Below, one piece after another: positions 43,034 through 50,963 of a DNA stretch of 64,000 nucleotides. Numbering within the stretch: position 1 is the first letter of the stretch; each line of letters opens with the position of its first letter. The translations under genes were made by a program, and so were the position numbers. The notes beneath the pieces were generated by a model. That model was not told the origin of the DNA and did not search any database. It worked only from the letters and a program-made list of their open reading frames with translations. This DNA comes from Methylobacterium haplocladii (GTDB taxonomy: Bacteria > Pseudomonadota > Alphaproteobacteria > Rhizobiales > Beijerinckiaceae). Location of the stretch: the NCBI RefSeq assembly GCF_007992175.1, contig NZ_BJZT01000040.1, positions 25,022 to 89,021 on the forward strand. The letters run 5' to 3'.

Positions 43034-43193
43034 ACCACCTGCCCTCATGCTGAGGTGCCGCGGAGCGGCCTCGAAGCACGACTGACGGTTCCGCGAGACG
43101 TTGACGCTGCTGCGAGCGGACCTGTCCCTTGGACGAGCTGCGGCCGCGCTTCGAGGCCCGCTGAGGCGGGCACCTCAGCATGAGGATCGTGGT
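43034..43193. repeat. Long inverted repeat before guaB (CTCATGCTGAGGTGC family)
   Basis: The left arm (43034-43080, with CCTCATGCTGAGGTGCC and GCGGCCTCGAAGC) and the right arm (43147-43193, with GCTTCGAGGCCCGC and GGGCACCTCAGCATGAGG) are largely complementary around a 66-bp centre. Related sequence is at 29305-29460, and a single half arm (GATGCTGAGGTGCAGCAC) lies near 14329. It occupies the first half of the 367-bp gap; the remaining 185 bp must hold the guaB promoter. Confidence 0.65.
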
Positions 43194-43379
43194 GGGTGCC
43201 AATCGCCGTTGCGATCTGCAGTCACTGTGAGCGGAATCTCCCCGTGTCCGAAGCATGGCTTCCGCGCATTCGCGTCTTTGCCTGCGCCCTTTCGGCATGA
43301 TACTGGCAGCCGCCAATCCGATACCGCCGACGCGCCCGATAACCGCGCGGCCCACCTGCAGAAATACCGGAGTTGGCAC

Positions 43380-44870
43380 ATGGCCCTGATCAGCGCGGAT
43401 ACCATCATCGAGGGGCTGACCTTCGACGATGTGCTGCTGCGCCCGGCCGCCTCCTCCGTGATGCCCGGCGAGGTCGACATCGCCTCGCGGCTGACCCGCA
43501 CGATCCGGCTGCACCTGCCGATCGTCTCGTCGGCCATGGACACCGTGACGGAGGCGCCGATGGCGATCGCCATGGCGCAGAACGGCGGCCTCGGCGTGAT
43601 CCACCGCAACCTCGAGCCGCATGAGCAGGCCGAGCAGGTCCGCCTCGTCAAGAAGTACGAGTCGGGCATGGTGCTCAACCCGATCACCATCCATCCCGAC
43701 GAGACCCTCGCCGCCGCCTTCTCGGTGATGAAGGAGAACCGCATCTCCGGCATCCCGGTGGTGGAGCGCGGCCCCGGCGGGTCGCGCGGAAAGCTCGTCG
43801 GCATCCTGACGAACCGCGACGTGCGCTTCGCCACCAATGCGAGCCAGCCCGTCGCCGAGCTGATGACGCGGGACCGGCTCATCACCGTGCGGGAGGGCGT
43901 GACGCAGGACGAGGCCAAGCGCCTGCTTCACCAGTTCCGCATCGAGAAGCTCCTGGTCGTCGACGATCATTACCGCTGCATCGGCCTGATCACGGTCAAG
44001 GACATCGAGAAGCAGGTCGCCTACCCGCACGCCGTCAAGGATGAGCAGGGCCGGCTGCGCGTCGCGGCCGCCACCACCACGGGCGAGGCCGGGTTCGAGC
44101 GGGCCGAGCGGCTGATCGATGCCGGCTGCGACGTGATCGTGGTCGACACCGCCCACGGCCACTCGATCAAGGTGCTCGATGCCGTGCGCCGGGTGAAGGC
44201 GCTGTCGAACGCCGTCCAGATCATCGCCGGCAACGTCGCCACCCGCGACGGCGCCCAGGCGCTGATCGATGCGGGCGCGGACGCGATCAAGGTCGGCATC
44301 GGCCCGGGCTCGATCTGCACCACCCGCATCGTCGCGGGCGTCGGCGTGCCCCAGCTCACGGCACTGATGGAGGCGGTCGAGGCCGGCCGCGACGCCGACG
44401 TGCCGGTGATCGCCGACGGCGGCATCAAGTATTCGGGCGATCTCGCCAAGGCCATCGCCGCCGGCGCCTCGGTAGCGATGCTGGGCAGCCTGCTCGCCGG
44501 CACCGACGAGGCCCCCGGCGACGTGTTTCTGTACCAGGGCCGCTCCTACAAGAGCTACCGGGGCATGGGCTCGGTGGGCGCCATGGCCCGCGGCTCGGCC
44601 GACCGCTACTTCCAGGCCGAGGTCAGCGACACGCACAAGCTCGTGCCCGAGGGCATCGAGGGTCAGGTGCCCTACAAGGGGCCGGTCGCCGCCGTGCTCC
44701 ACCAGCTCGCCGGCGGCCTGCGCGCCGCCATGGGCTATGTCGGCGCGCCGACCGTGCCGGAGCTTCAGGAGCGCGCGCAGTTCATCCGCATCACCAATGC
44801 GGGCCTGCGCGAGAGCCACGTCCACGACGTGACCATCACGCGGGAAACGCCGAACTATCCGAGCCGCTGA
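43380..44870 (+). CDS. guaB: IMP dehydrogenase
   Basis: The 496-residue enzyme makes XMP from IMP with NAD, committing to GMP synthesis. The barrel begins GLTFDDVLLRPAASSVMPGEVD. Two CBS domains are inserted at about 100-215 (IPVVERGPGG, LVGILTNRDVRFA, KLLVVDDHYRCIGLITVKD). The catalytic cysteine lies in GIGPGSICTTRIVAGVG, and the flap motif in SYKSYRGMGS. ATG 43380 gives the usual length. It is followed by panE and, slightly further, an rsmB-like gene. Confidence 0.97.
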   Translation: MALISADTIIEGLTFDDVLLRPAASSVMPGEVDIASRLTRTIRLHLPIVSSAMDTVTEAPMAIAMAQNGGLGVIHRNLEPHEQAEQVRLVKKYESGMVLNPITIHPDETLAAAFSVMKENRISGIPVVERGPGGSRGKLVGILTNRDVRFATNASQPVAELMTRDRLITVREGVTQDEAKRLLHQFRIEKLLVVDDHYRCIGLITVKDIEKQVAYPHAVKDEQGRLRVAAATTTGEAGFERAERLIDAGCDVIVVDTAHGHSIKVLDAVRRVKALSNAVQIIAGNVATRDGAQALIDAGADAIKVGIGPGSICTTRIVAGVGVPQLTALMEAVEAGRDADVPVIADGGIKYSGDLAKAIAAGASVAMLGSLLAGTDEAPGDVFLYQGRSYKSYRGMGSVGAMARGSADRYFQAEVSDTHKLVPEGIEGQVPYKGPVAAVLHQLAGGLRAAMGYVGAPTVPELQERAQFIRITNAGLRESHVHDVTITRETPNYPSR

Positions 44871-44911
44871 GGCTCGTCCGAGCGGCGATCGCGCCGGAGT
44901 TGTAGCGGAGG

Positions 44912-45862
44912 ATGGCAATGCGGATTCTCGTGGTCGGCGCAGGCGCCACCGGCGGCTATTTCGGCGCGCGCCTTTCTGAGGCCGGGCGGGACGTGACCTT
45001 CCTGGTCCGCCCGGCCCGCGCGGAGAAGCTGGCGGCGGAGGGTCTGCAGGTCCGCAGCCCCGTGGGCGACACCCGGATCGACGCACCGCAGACGGTGACC
45101 GCCGACGCGCTCGGCGCCGCCGGCCCGTTCGATCTCGTGATCCTGTCTGCCAAGGCCTACGACCTCGACACGGCCATTGCCGACGTTGCCCCGGCCGTCG
45201 GCCCGCAGACCGCGGTGCTGCCGATCCTCAACGGCATGAACCATCTCGACGCCCTCGACCAAAGGTTCGGGGCGGAACGGGTGCTCGGCGGTACCTGCTC
45301 CATCGTCGCCACGCTCACCAAGGCCGGCGAGATCCGGCAGATGAGCGATTTGCATACGCTCACCTACGGCGAGCGCGACGGCACGCGCTCCGAGCGCGTC
45401 CAGGCGATCGAGGCCATCATGCAGGGCGTGCGCTTCCAGGCACGGGCCAGCGACAAGGTCGTGCTGGAGATGTGGGAGAAGTGGGTGTTCCTGGCGACGC
45501 TCGCCGGCAGCACCACGCTGATGCGCGCCGCCATCGGCGACATCGTCGCTGCGCCCGGCGGCAAGGCTCTGGTGGAAACACTGATCGAGGAATGCCGCGC
45601 CGTCGCAGCTGCCTCGGGCTACGCGCCGCGCGACAAGGTTTTCGACGGTGCCCGCAAGGCGCTCACCACGGAAGGCTCGCCGATGACGGCATCGATGCTG
45701 CGCGATATCGAGAACGGCGCGCGGATCGAGGCCGACCACATCATCGGCGACCTGATCGCGCGCGGCGCGAAGACCGCGCCGGATTCGGCACGGCCGCTGC
45801 TCGAACTCGTCTATGCGGGGTTGCGCAGCTATCAGAACCGGCGCGAGCGCGAGGCGGCCTGA
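44912..45862 (+). CDS. panE: Ketopantoate reductase family protein (2-dehydropantoate 2-reductase)
   Basis: The 316-residue protein begins with the Rossmann motif RILVVGAGATGGYFGARL. It has the ApbA/PanE pattern throughout: VILSAKAYDL, LPILNGMNHLD with the conserved Asn, LGGTCSIVA, and the catalytic lysine segment EMWEKWVFLATLAGSTTL. A late MTASMLRDIENGARIEADHIIGDL matches the substrate-binding region. It reduces ketopantoate to pantoate with NADPH for pantothenate synthesis, but this family has several paralogues per genome, so a related 2-oxo acid reductase is possible. An internal ATG at 44918 is an alternative start. Confidence 0.85.
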   Translation: MAMRILVVGAGATGGYFGARLSEAGRDVTFLVRPARAEKLAAEGLQVRSPVGDTRIDAPQTVTADALGAAGPFDLVILSAKAYDLDTAIADVAPAVGPQTAVLPILNGMNHLDALDQRFGAERVLGGTCSIVATLTKAGEIRQMSDLHTLTYGERDGTRSERVQAIEAIMQGVRFQARASDKVVLEMWEKWVFLATLAGSTTLMRAAIGDIVAAPGGKALVETLIEECRAVAAASGYAPRDKVFDGARKALTTEGSPMTASMLRDIENGARIEADHIIGDLIARGAKTAPDSARPLLELVYAGLRSYQNRREREAA

Positions 45863-45986
45863 TCGCGGCGCGTCCGGGTCCGGCCACATTCCGGCGGTTC
45901 GCCGGTCGCCCCGGCATGTCCAATGATGCTATGGGCTGTGACGATGCTCGGCTTTGGACCGGCATGAGCGCCGGGAATCTGCCGAC

Positions 45987-46265
45987 ATGACGACCAAAGC
46001 CGAATGCATCGAGACCCTGCGCGGCCTGATCGCGCGCAGCGAGCGCAACGAGTTGGCGGACGCGCAGGCCGCGATCATCCAGTTCGCCCTGGCCGCACCG
46101 GACCTGAAGAGCCGCACCGAGGCGATGGCCGATCTGCAGACGACGCTCGCCACCGAGATGCAGGCTGCCGATCCCGAGCCGATGCAGGCGGCCTACTACT
46201 CCGTGGTCGAGGCGATGATCGACCGCACCCGCGATGCCGTACTGACCGGTCCGGCGAACGCCTGA
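45987..46265 (+). CDS. Small helical hypothetical protein
   Basis: The 92-residue protein (ATG 45987) is predicted to be all-helical and rich in alanine, glutamate and methionine (ECIETLRGLIARSERNELADAQAAI, then DLQTTLATEMQAADPEPMQAAYYSVVEAMI). No signal peptide or motif is seen and the family is not recognised. The real frame is supported by the even codon pattern and its position just after panE. Confidence 0.55.
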   Translation: MTTKAECIETLRGLIARSERNELADAQAAIIQFALAAPDLKSRTEAMADLQTTLATEMQAADPEPMQAAYYSVVEAMIDRTRDAVLTGPANA

Positions 46266-46275
46266 AGCGCCGCGC

Positions 46276-46461
46276 TCAGTAGCGCTGCGGCGCCGGGGGA
46301 CGCGGATCGCCGTATTCGAGCTGGGTCTTGGCGTCGTAGGGACGGCGCGGTGGCGGCACCGGATCGGCGATCGGCTCGGCCGGCGCCCGCGAGCAGGCCG
46401 CGGCGGCCAGCGCGAACAGGCAGGCGGCGGCGAGGGAGTACAGGGGCGACCTGGGCGACAT
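46276..46461 (-). CDS. Very small lipoprotein
   Basis: The 61-residue product (ATG 46461) has a lipoprotein signal (SLAAACLFALAAAACS) and a short proline-rich mature part (PIADPVPPPRRPYDAKTQ ... PPAPQRY). Such short proline-rich lipoproteins are common in Rhizobiales, and no function is known. It is convergent with the preceding small gene across 10 bp. Confidence 0.55.
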   Translation of the reverse strand: MSPRSPLYSLAAACLFALAAAACSRAPAEPIADPVPPPRRPYDAKTQLEYGDPRPPAPQRY

Positions 46462-46625
46462 CGGGAGCCTCGTTTTACGCGAACACACGCCACGCCGTCG
46501 ACGGGCACGGCGCGCTGTCCTTGTGAGGCAGCACAAAGCCCTAAGCTCGGCCGTATCGTGGCCGAGTCCCGAGTTAAGCGTGGCCGTATCGTGGCAGCGT
46601 CAACAATATCTTACCGGAGCCGACC

Positions 46626-47927
46626 CTGACCCCTCCCGCCCGCCTCTCCGCCGCCATCGAAGTGCTGGCCGACATCGCCGACCGCCGCCGTCCCGCCGCC
46701 GACGCGCTGAAGGATTGGGGCCTCGCCCACCGCTTCGCCGGGTCGGGCGACCGCGCCGCGATCGCCAGCCTCGTCTATGACGGCCTGCGCCGCCGGGCCT
46801 CGTCCGCCTGGATCATGGGCGACGACGCGCCCCGCTCGGTCCTGATCGGAATGCTGCGCCTGCAACACGGCCTCGCCCTGCCGACGGTCGCGGCGATGTT
46901 CGACGGCTCGCGCTTCGCGCCGGAGCCGCTGAGCGACGGAGAGCGCGAGCGCCTCGCCAACGGCAGCCTCGAAGACGCGCCGCCGGAGATCGCCGGCGAC
47001 GCGCCGGCCTGGGTCCTGTCCTCTCTGCAGGGGCTGCTCGGCGACGACCTGCTACCGGAACTGCGGGCGCTGGGCCGCCGGGCGCCGCTCGACATCCGGA
47101 TCAACGCGCTCAAGCTCGACCGCGAGGCGGCGCTGGCCCGCCTCGCCCATCTCGCGCCCGAGCCGACGCCGCACGCGCCGAGCGGCCTGCGCATCCCGAT
47201 CGGGGCGGACGGGCGCGGGCCGGCCCTGCATGTCGAGCCCGAATTCATCGAAGGCCTCTACGAGATCCAGGACGAGGGCTCGCAACTGGCGACGCGCCTC
47301 TCCGGCGCCAAGCCCGGCGAGACCGTGGTCGATCTCTGCGCAGGCGGCGGCGGCAAGACCCTGGGGCTCGCGGCCCTGATGAAGAACGAGGGCCGCATCG
47401 TCGCCACCGATGCCGATCCCCGCCGGCTCGCGCCGATCCACGAGCGCCTGCGCCGGGCCGGCGCCGAGGCCGAGATCCGCACGCCGCGGGCCGGTCGGGC
47501 GCGGGCCGACGTACTGACCGACCTCGACGGCGCCGTCGACCGGGTACTGGTCGATGCGCCCTGCACCGGCACGGGCACCTGGCGGCGCAACCCCGACGCC
47601 AAGTGGCGCCTGCGTCCGGGCAGCTTGGCGCTGCGCGTCGGCGAGCAGGCGCAGACCCTCGACCGGGCGGCCGAGCTCGTCCGGCCGGGTGGTCGCATCG
47701 TCTACGTGACCTGCTCGCTGCTGCCGGAGGAGAACGACGAGGCCGTCACGGGCCTGCTGAAGCGCCAGCGCGGCCGCTTCGGCGTGATCGAGACGGCCAA
47801 GGTGCTCGCCGAGGCGGCTCCGGCGCTGACACCGTTCGTGCGGCTGACGCGCCACGGTCTCCAGATGAGCCCGGCGCTGACCGGCACGGACGGCTTCTAC
47901 GTCGCGACGATCGAGCGTCGGGACTGA
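46626..47927 (+). CDS. RsmB/NOP-family rRNA (cytosine-5) methyltransferase
   Basis: The probable start is CTG 46626. The sequence LTPPARLSAAIEVLADIADRR extends naturally upstream of the GTG at 46662, and CCGGAG sits 6 bp before the CTG. The 433-residue product has a NusB-like N-terminal part (HRFAGSGDRAAIASLVYDGLRRR). Its SAM domain carries VDLCAGGGGKTLGLAALM, the VDAPCTGTGTWRRNPD catalytic motif and VTCSLLPEENDEAV with the second cysteine. It should form m5C in 16S rRNA (RsmB-like), though the exact site is unproven. It often neighbours guaB in alphaproteobacteria. Confidence 0.9.
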   Translation: MTPPARLSAAIEVLADIADRRRPAADALKDWGLAHRFAGSGDRAAIASLVYDGLRRRASSAWIMGDDAPRSVLIGMLRLQHGLALPTVAAMFDGSRFAPEPLSDGERERLANGSLEDAPPEIAGDAPAWVLSSLQGLLGDDLLPELRALGRRAPLDIRINALKLDREAALARLAHLAPEPTPHAPSGLRIPIGADGRGPALHVEPEFIEGLYEIQDEGSQLATRLSGAKPGETVVDLCAGGGGKTLGLAALMKNEGRIVATDADPRRLAPIHERLRRAGAEAEIRTPRAGRARADVLTDLDGAVDRVLVDAPCTGTGTWRRNPDAKWRLRPGSLALRVGEQAQTLDRAAELVRPGGRIVYVTCSLLPEENDEAVTGLLKRQRGRFGVIETAKVLAEAAPALTPFVRLTRHGLQMSPALTGTDGFYVATIERRD

Positions 47928-48035
47928 CGCCCGAGACGTCCGCCAAAGCCGCCAGGACTCCTGGCGGACTCGGGATCGTGAAGGATCACAACGGCTTCTG
48001 AGCCGTTTGTCCGGCATGACCTCGCACGCAGGAGG

Positions 48036-49097
48036 ATGTCGGATGATTCGGTCATGATGCTGGATCGCAGAGCACTGCTCGCGGGTGCGGCGGCCATCCT
48101 GACTGCCGAACGGGCGAACGCTCACGACGATCCGGGAAACGCCGAGTCCCGGGTCGTGCCGCAATCGCCGGTTCAGCCTCCCGTCTTCGAGACCGTGCAG
48201 CCTCTGCCGAAATCGGCGCCCGGGGCCGAACTCGAGGTGATCGACCTCTGGCCGGGCTTGCCGCCGGGCGGTGGCGGTCCGTTCCGGAGCGACTACCGGT
48301 TCGACGAGACCCTGAGCGGCGTCATCACGGCAGTCACCCGGCCCTGCCTGATGGTGATCCGCCCGGAGCGCCCGAACGGCGCCGCCTTCGTCGTCGCGCC
48401 GGGCGGCGGCTACCGCCGCATCGACATCAGCGGCGAAGGCCTGCCGGTGGGAGCGTGGCTCGCCAAGGCCGGCTTCACGGTGTTTCTGCTGATCTACCGG
48501 TTGCCGAGCGAGAAGTGGCGCGACGGGCCCGATGCCCCGCGGCAGGACGCGCAGCGCGCCGTCCGGCTGGTGCGGGCCAATTCCGCGCAATACGGCATCG
48601 ACCCGGAGCGGATCGGGCTCCTCGGCTTCTCCGCCGGTGGCCACCTCATGGGCGAGACCGCGGTCGATTCCGAGGTCGACCTCTACGACGACGTCGACGC
48701 GGCCGACCAGCAGAGCGCCCACGTAGCGCTCGCCGGCCTGATCTATCCGATCATCACGCTCAGGGCGCCGTTCGACCGGACGATCTCCAGCCGGGCGGTG
48801 CTCGTCGGCGACAACCCGTCCGACGCGCAGCGGCGGGCCTATTCGGTGGACGCGCAGGTGACGCGCCGCTCGCCGCCGACCTTCCTGGCCCAGGCCGCCG
48901 ACGATCCGGTCGGGACGGTCGACCATCCGCTCAGGATGTACGATGCCCTGCGCGCCGCCGGCGTGCCGGTGGAGCTGCACCTGTTCGAACGCGGCGGCCA
49001 CGGCTTCGGCCTCGGCGTGCCGGGAGCACCCGCTGCCGCCTGGGCGAGCCTGTTCCTCACCTGGGTCCGCGCCCGCGGCTTCCTGCGTAGCGCCTGA
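48036..49097 (+). CDS. Secreted alpha/beta hydrolase, esterase-like (tandem copy 1)
   Basis: The 353-residue protein starts with a signal region containing DRRALLAGAAAILTAERANA. ATG 48036 abuts AGGAGG and an internal ATG at 48054 or 48057 may be used. The hydrolase core has an oxyanion segment VVAPGGGYRRID and the nucleophile elbow GLLGFSAGGHLMGE. The acid lies in AADDP and the histidine in FERGGHGFGLG. It resembles the BD-FAE/acetyl-xylan esterase-like family. It is followed by a closely related gene 120 bp downstream. The substrate is unknown; export may use the Tat pathway, since the signal has RR. Confidence 0.82.
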   Translation: MSDDSVMMLDRRALLAGAAAILTAERANAHDDPGNAESRVVPQSPVQPPVFETVQPLPKSAPGAELEVIDLWPGLPPGGGGPFRSDYRFDETLSGVITAVTRPCLMVIRPERPNGAAFVVAPGGGYRRIDISGEGLPVGAWLAKAGFTVFLLIYRLPSEKWRDGPDAPRQDAQRAVRLVRANSAQYGIDPERIGLLGFSAGGHLMGETAVDSEVDLYDDVDAADQQSAHVALAGLIYPIITLRAPFDRTISSRAVLVGDNPSDAQRRAYSVDAQVTRRSPPTFLAQAADDPVGTVDHPLRMYDALRAAGVPVELHLFERGGHGFGLGVPGAPAAAWASLFLTWVRARGFLRSA

Positions 49098-49217
49098 CGC
49101 CCGGAGGCATTTCGCCGCCCCCGCCACGCTTGGCCCGGGTGCCGGATCGCGCTAGCCCGCCCCGGCAGGCATGAGCGCGAGAGGCCCCATGATCGCCGGA
49201 CCGGCCAAGGCACGGCG

Positions 49218-50216
49218 ATGAGGCTCGACCGCAGGACGCTGCTCGCCGGCGCGGCGATGGTCGTCTCGGGGCGGGCGGCGGCGCAAGGCGGCGGCCAGCC
49301 GCCGGGCGAGCGCGGCGTACCGCTGCCCCAGACGGCACCGGGCGCGGAACTGGACGTCGTCGACCTCTGGCCGGGGGAGCCGCCCGGCGGCGGCGGACCG
49401 CGCGCGACAGACGGCTACCGCTTCGACGAGACCTCGCGTGGCGTGATTTCCGGCGTGGCGACGCCCTGCCTCCTGGTGATCCGCCCCGAAAAACCCAACG
49501 GTGCGGCGATGCTGGTGGCCGCGGGCGGCGGCTATCGCAAGATCGACATCGGCCACGAGGGCATCCCGGCCGGCACCATGCTCGCCAAGGCCGGCATCAC
49601 CGCCTTCATCCTGGTCTACCGCCTGCCCGGCGAGGGCTGGGCCGAGGGTCCGGATGCACCCCGCCAGGACGCGCAACGCGCGATGCGCCTGATCCGCTCG
49701 GACGCGTCGGCGTTCGGGATCGATCCGACGCGGATCGGGCTGATGGGCTTTTCCGCCGGCGGCCACCTCATGGGCGAAGCGGCGGTGTCTCCGGACACGC
49801 CGCTCTACGATGCGGTCGATGCCCGCGACGCGATCTCGGCGGCGGCGGCGCTCGCTGCGCTGATCTATCCGGTGATCACGCTGATGGCGCCCTACGACAG
49901 GACGATCATGACCCGGCGCGTCCTGATCGGCGACAGCCCGACCGATGCGGAGCGGCGGGCCTATTCCGTCGATGCCCAGGTCACCGACCGGACCCCGCCG
50001 ACCTTCCTGGTGCAGGCCTCGGACGACCCGATCGCCGTCGTGGACCATCCGCTGATGATGTACCGCGCTCTGCGGGCCAAGCGCATCCCGGCGGAGATGC
50101 ACCTGTTCGAGCGCGGCGGCCACGGCTTCGGCCTCGGCGTGCCCGGGACCCCGGTGGCGGTCTGGCCGACGCTGTTCCTCGCTTGGATCCGCGGTCGCGG
50201 TTTCCTGAAGGTGTGA
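49218..50216 (+). CDS. Secreted alpha/beta hydrolase, esterase-like (tandem copy 2)
   Basis: The 332-residue protein has a signal with LDRRTLLAGAAMVVSGRAAAQ. It shares nearly the whole layout of the upstream paralogue: PGAELDVVDLWPGEPPGGGG, GLMGFSAGGHLMGEAAV, SDDPIAVVDHPL and FERGGHGFGLGVPG. The pair arose by tandem duplication. The catalytic triad appears intact in both copies, so both are probably active esterases in the periplasm with different or overlapping substrates. The gene ends before a perfect 24-bp inverted repeat. Confidence 0.82.
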   Translation: MRLDRRTLLAGAAMVVSGRAAAQGGGQPPGERGVPLPQTAPGAELDVVDLWPGEPPGGGGPRATDGYRFDETSRGVISGVATPCLLVIRPEKPNGAAMLVAAGGGYRKIDIGHEGIPAGTMLAKAGITAFILVYRLPGEGWAEGPDAPRQDAQRAMRLIRSDASAFGIDPTRIGLMGFSAGGHLMGEAAVSPDTPLYDAVDARDAISAAAALAALIYPVITLMAPYDRTIMTRRVLIGDSPTDAERRAYSVDAQVTDRTPPTFLVQASDDPIAVVDHPLMMYRALRAKRIPAEMHLFERGGHGFGLGVPGTPVAVWPTLFLAWIRGRGFLKV

Positions 50217-50240
50217 GACGGTTACTGGACGATGGCTTCG

Positions 50241-50292
50241 GTTGGTGCGCGTCCCCTCTCCCCGCACGCGGGGAGAGGGGACGCGCACCAAC
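50241..50292. repeat. Perfect 24-bp inverted repeat (REP-like, possible terminator)
   Basis: The arms at 50241-50264 (starting GTTGGTGCGCGTCC) and 50269-50292 are exact reverse complements around CACG. The core CTCTCCCCGC resembles the palindromes at 32356-32560. It begins 24 bp after the second hydrolase stop, so it may also act as a hairpin terminator. Confidence 0.7.
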
Positions 50293-50452
50293 CCGATCGG
50301 ATTTGCCGGAAACGGGTAAGAGCCTCGACCGGCCCCTCGCCGGCCCTCGTCCCGCCGTGTCGGCGCCCGACGGCGAGACATCGTGGCAGGAACTGCCCGA
50401 GCAGGCCGGCGTTGCCCGCCCGTCGCTCTCACCGCAATCGTCAGGCTCCCCA

Positions 50453-50809
50453 ATGGCTTCCGGCACATCCCTGCACCGACCGGCTGTGGCCGCCCTGTTG
50501 CTCACCCTCGGCATGGCCCTGTCCGCCCAGGCCCAGCCCGGCGACATCAAGGGCCAGGACGTCATGGGCGACAAGAACAAGAGCGCCAACGACGGCTGGA
50601 GCCAGGCCCCCGTGCCGCGGGAGGAATCCGCGTCCAAGGATGCAGAGAATCCCGGTGGCAACTCGATGAGCAACAAGTCCGACAGCTCGTCCGCCAAGAC
50701 GTCTGGCGAGAGCAGCGCGTCGAACAACGGTTCCGACGACCCGCAGAAGCCACTCGATCACCGCACGCCGAATCCGTCGGGCAGCAACCCCGCCTCCCCC
50801 ACCAGATAA
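50453..50809 (+). CDS. Secreted low-complexity hypothetical protein
   Basis: The 118-residue product (ATG 50453) has a signal peptide (AVAALLLTLGMALSAQAQ). The mature part is hydrophilic and disordered, rich in serine, asparagine, aspartate and lysine (NSMSNKSDSSSAKTSGESSA). No family is recognised. It lies between the palindromic repeat and the formate dehydrogenase operon and is not clearly part of either. Confidence 0.5.
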   Translation: MASGTSLHRPAVAALLLTLGMALSAQAQPGDIKGQDVMGDKNKSANDGWSQAPVPREESASKDAENPGGNSMSNKSDSSSAKTSGESSASNNGSDDPQKPLDHRTPNPSGSNPASPTR

Positions 50810-50963
50810 AGAAATCTTCGCGTCGGTCGGGATGACGACGGACGCGCGAACGTGCTGGGCGTGCGGCGATAAATGCTGCAGCCACGCTTTTGTACGCGCT
50901 TGCCTCGGGCCTGCGTTCCTGCGAGAAAATTGGATTAAGAATAGCTCTCAACAAGGCCCTGCG

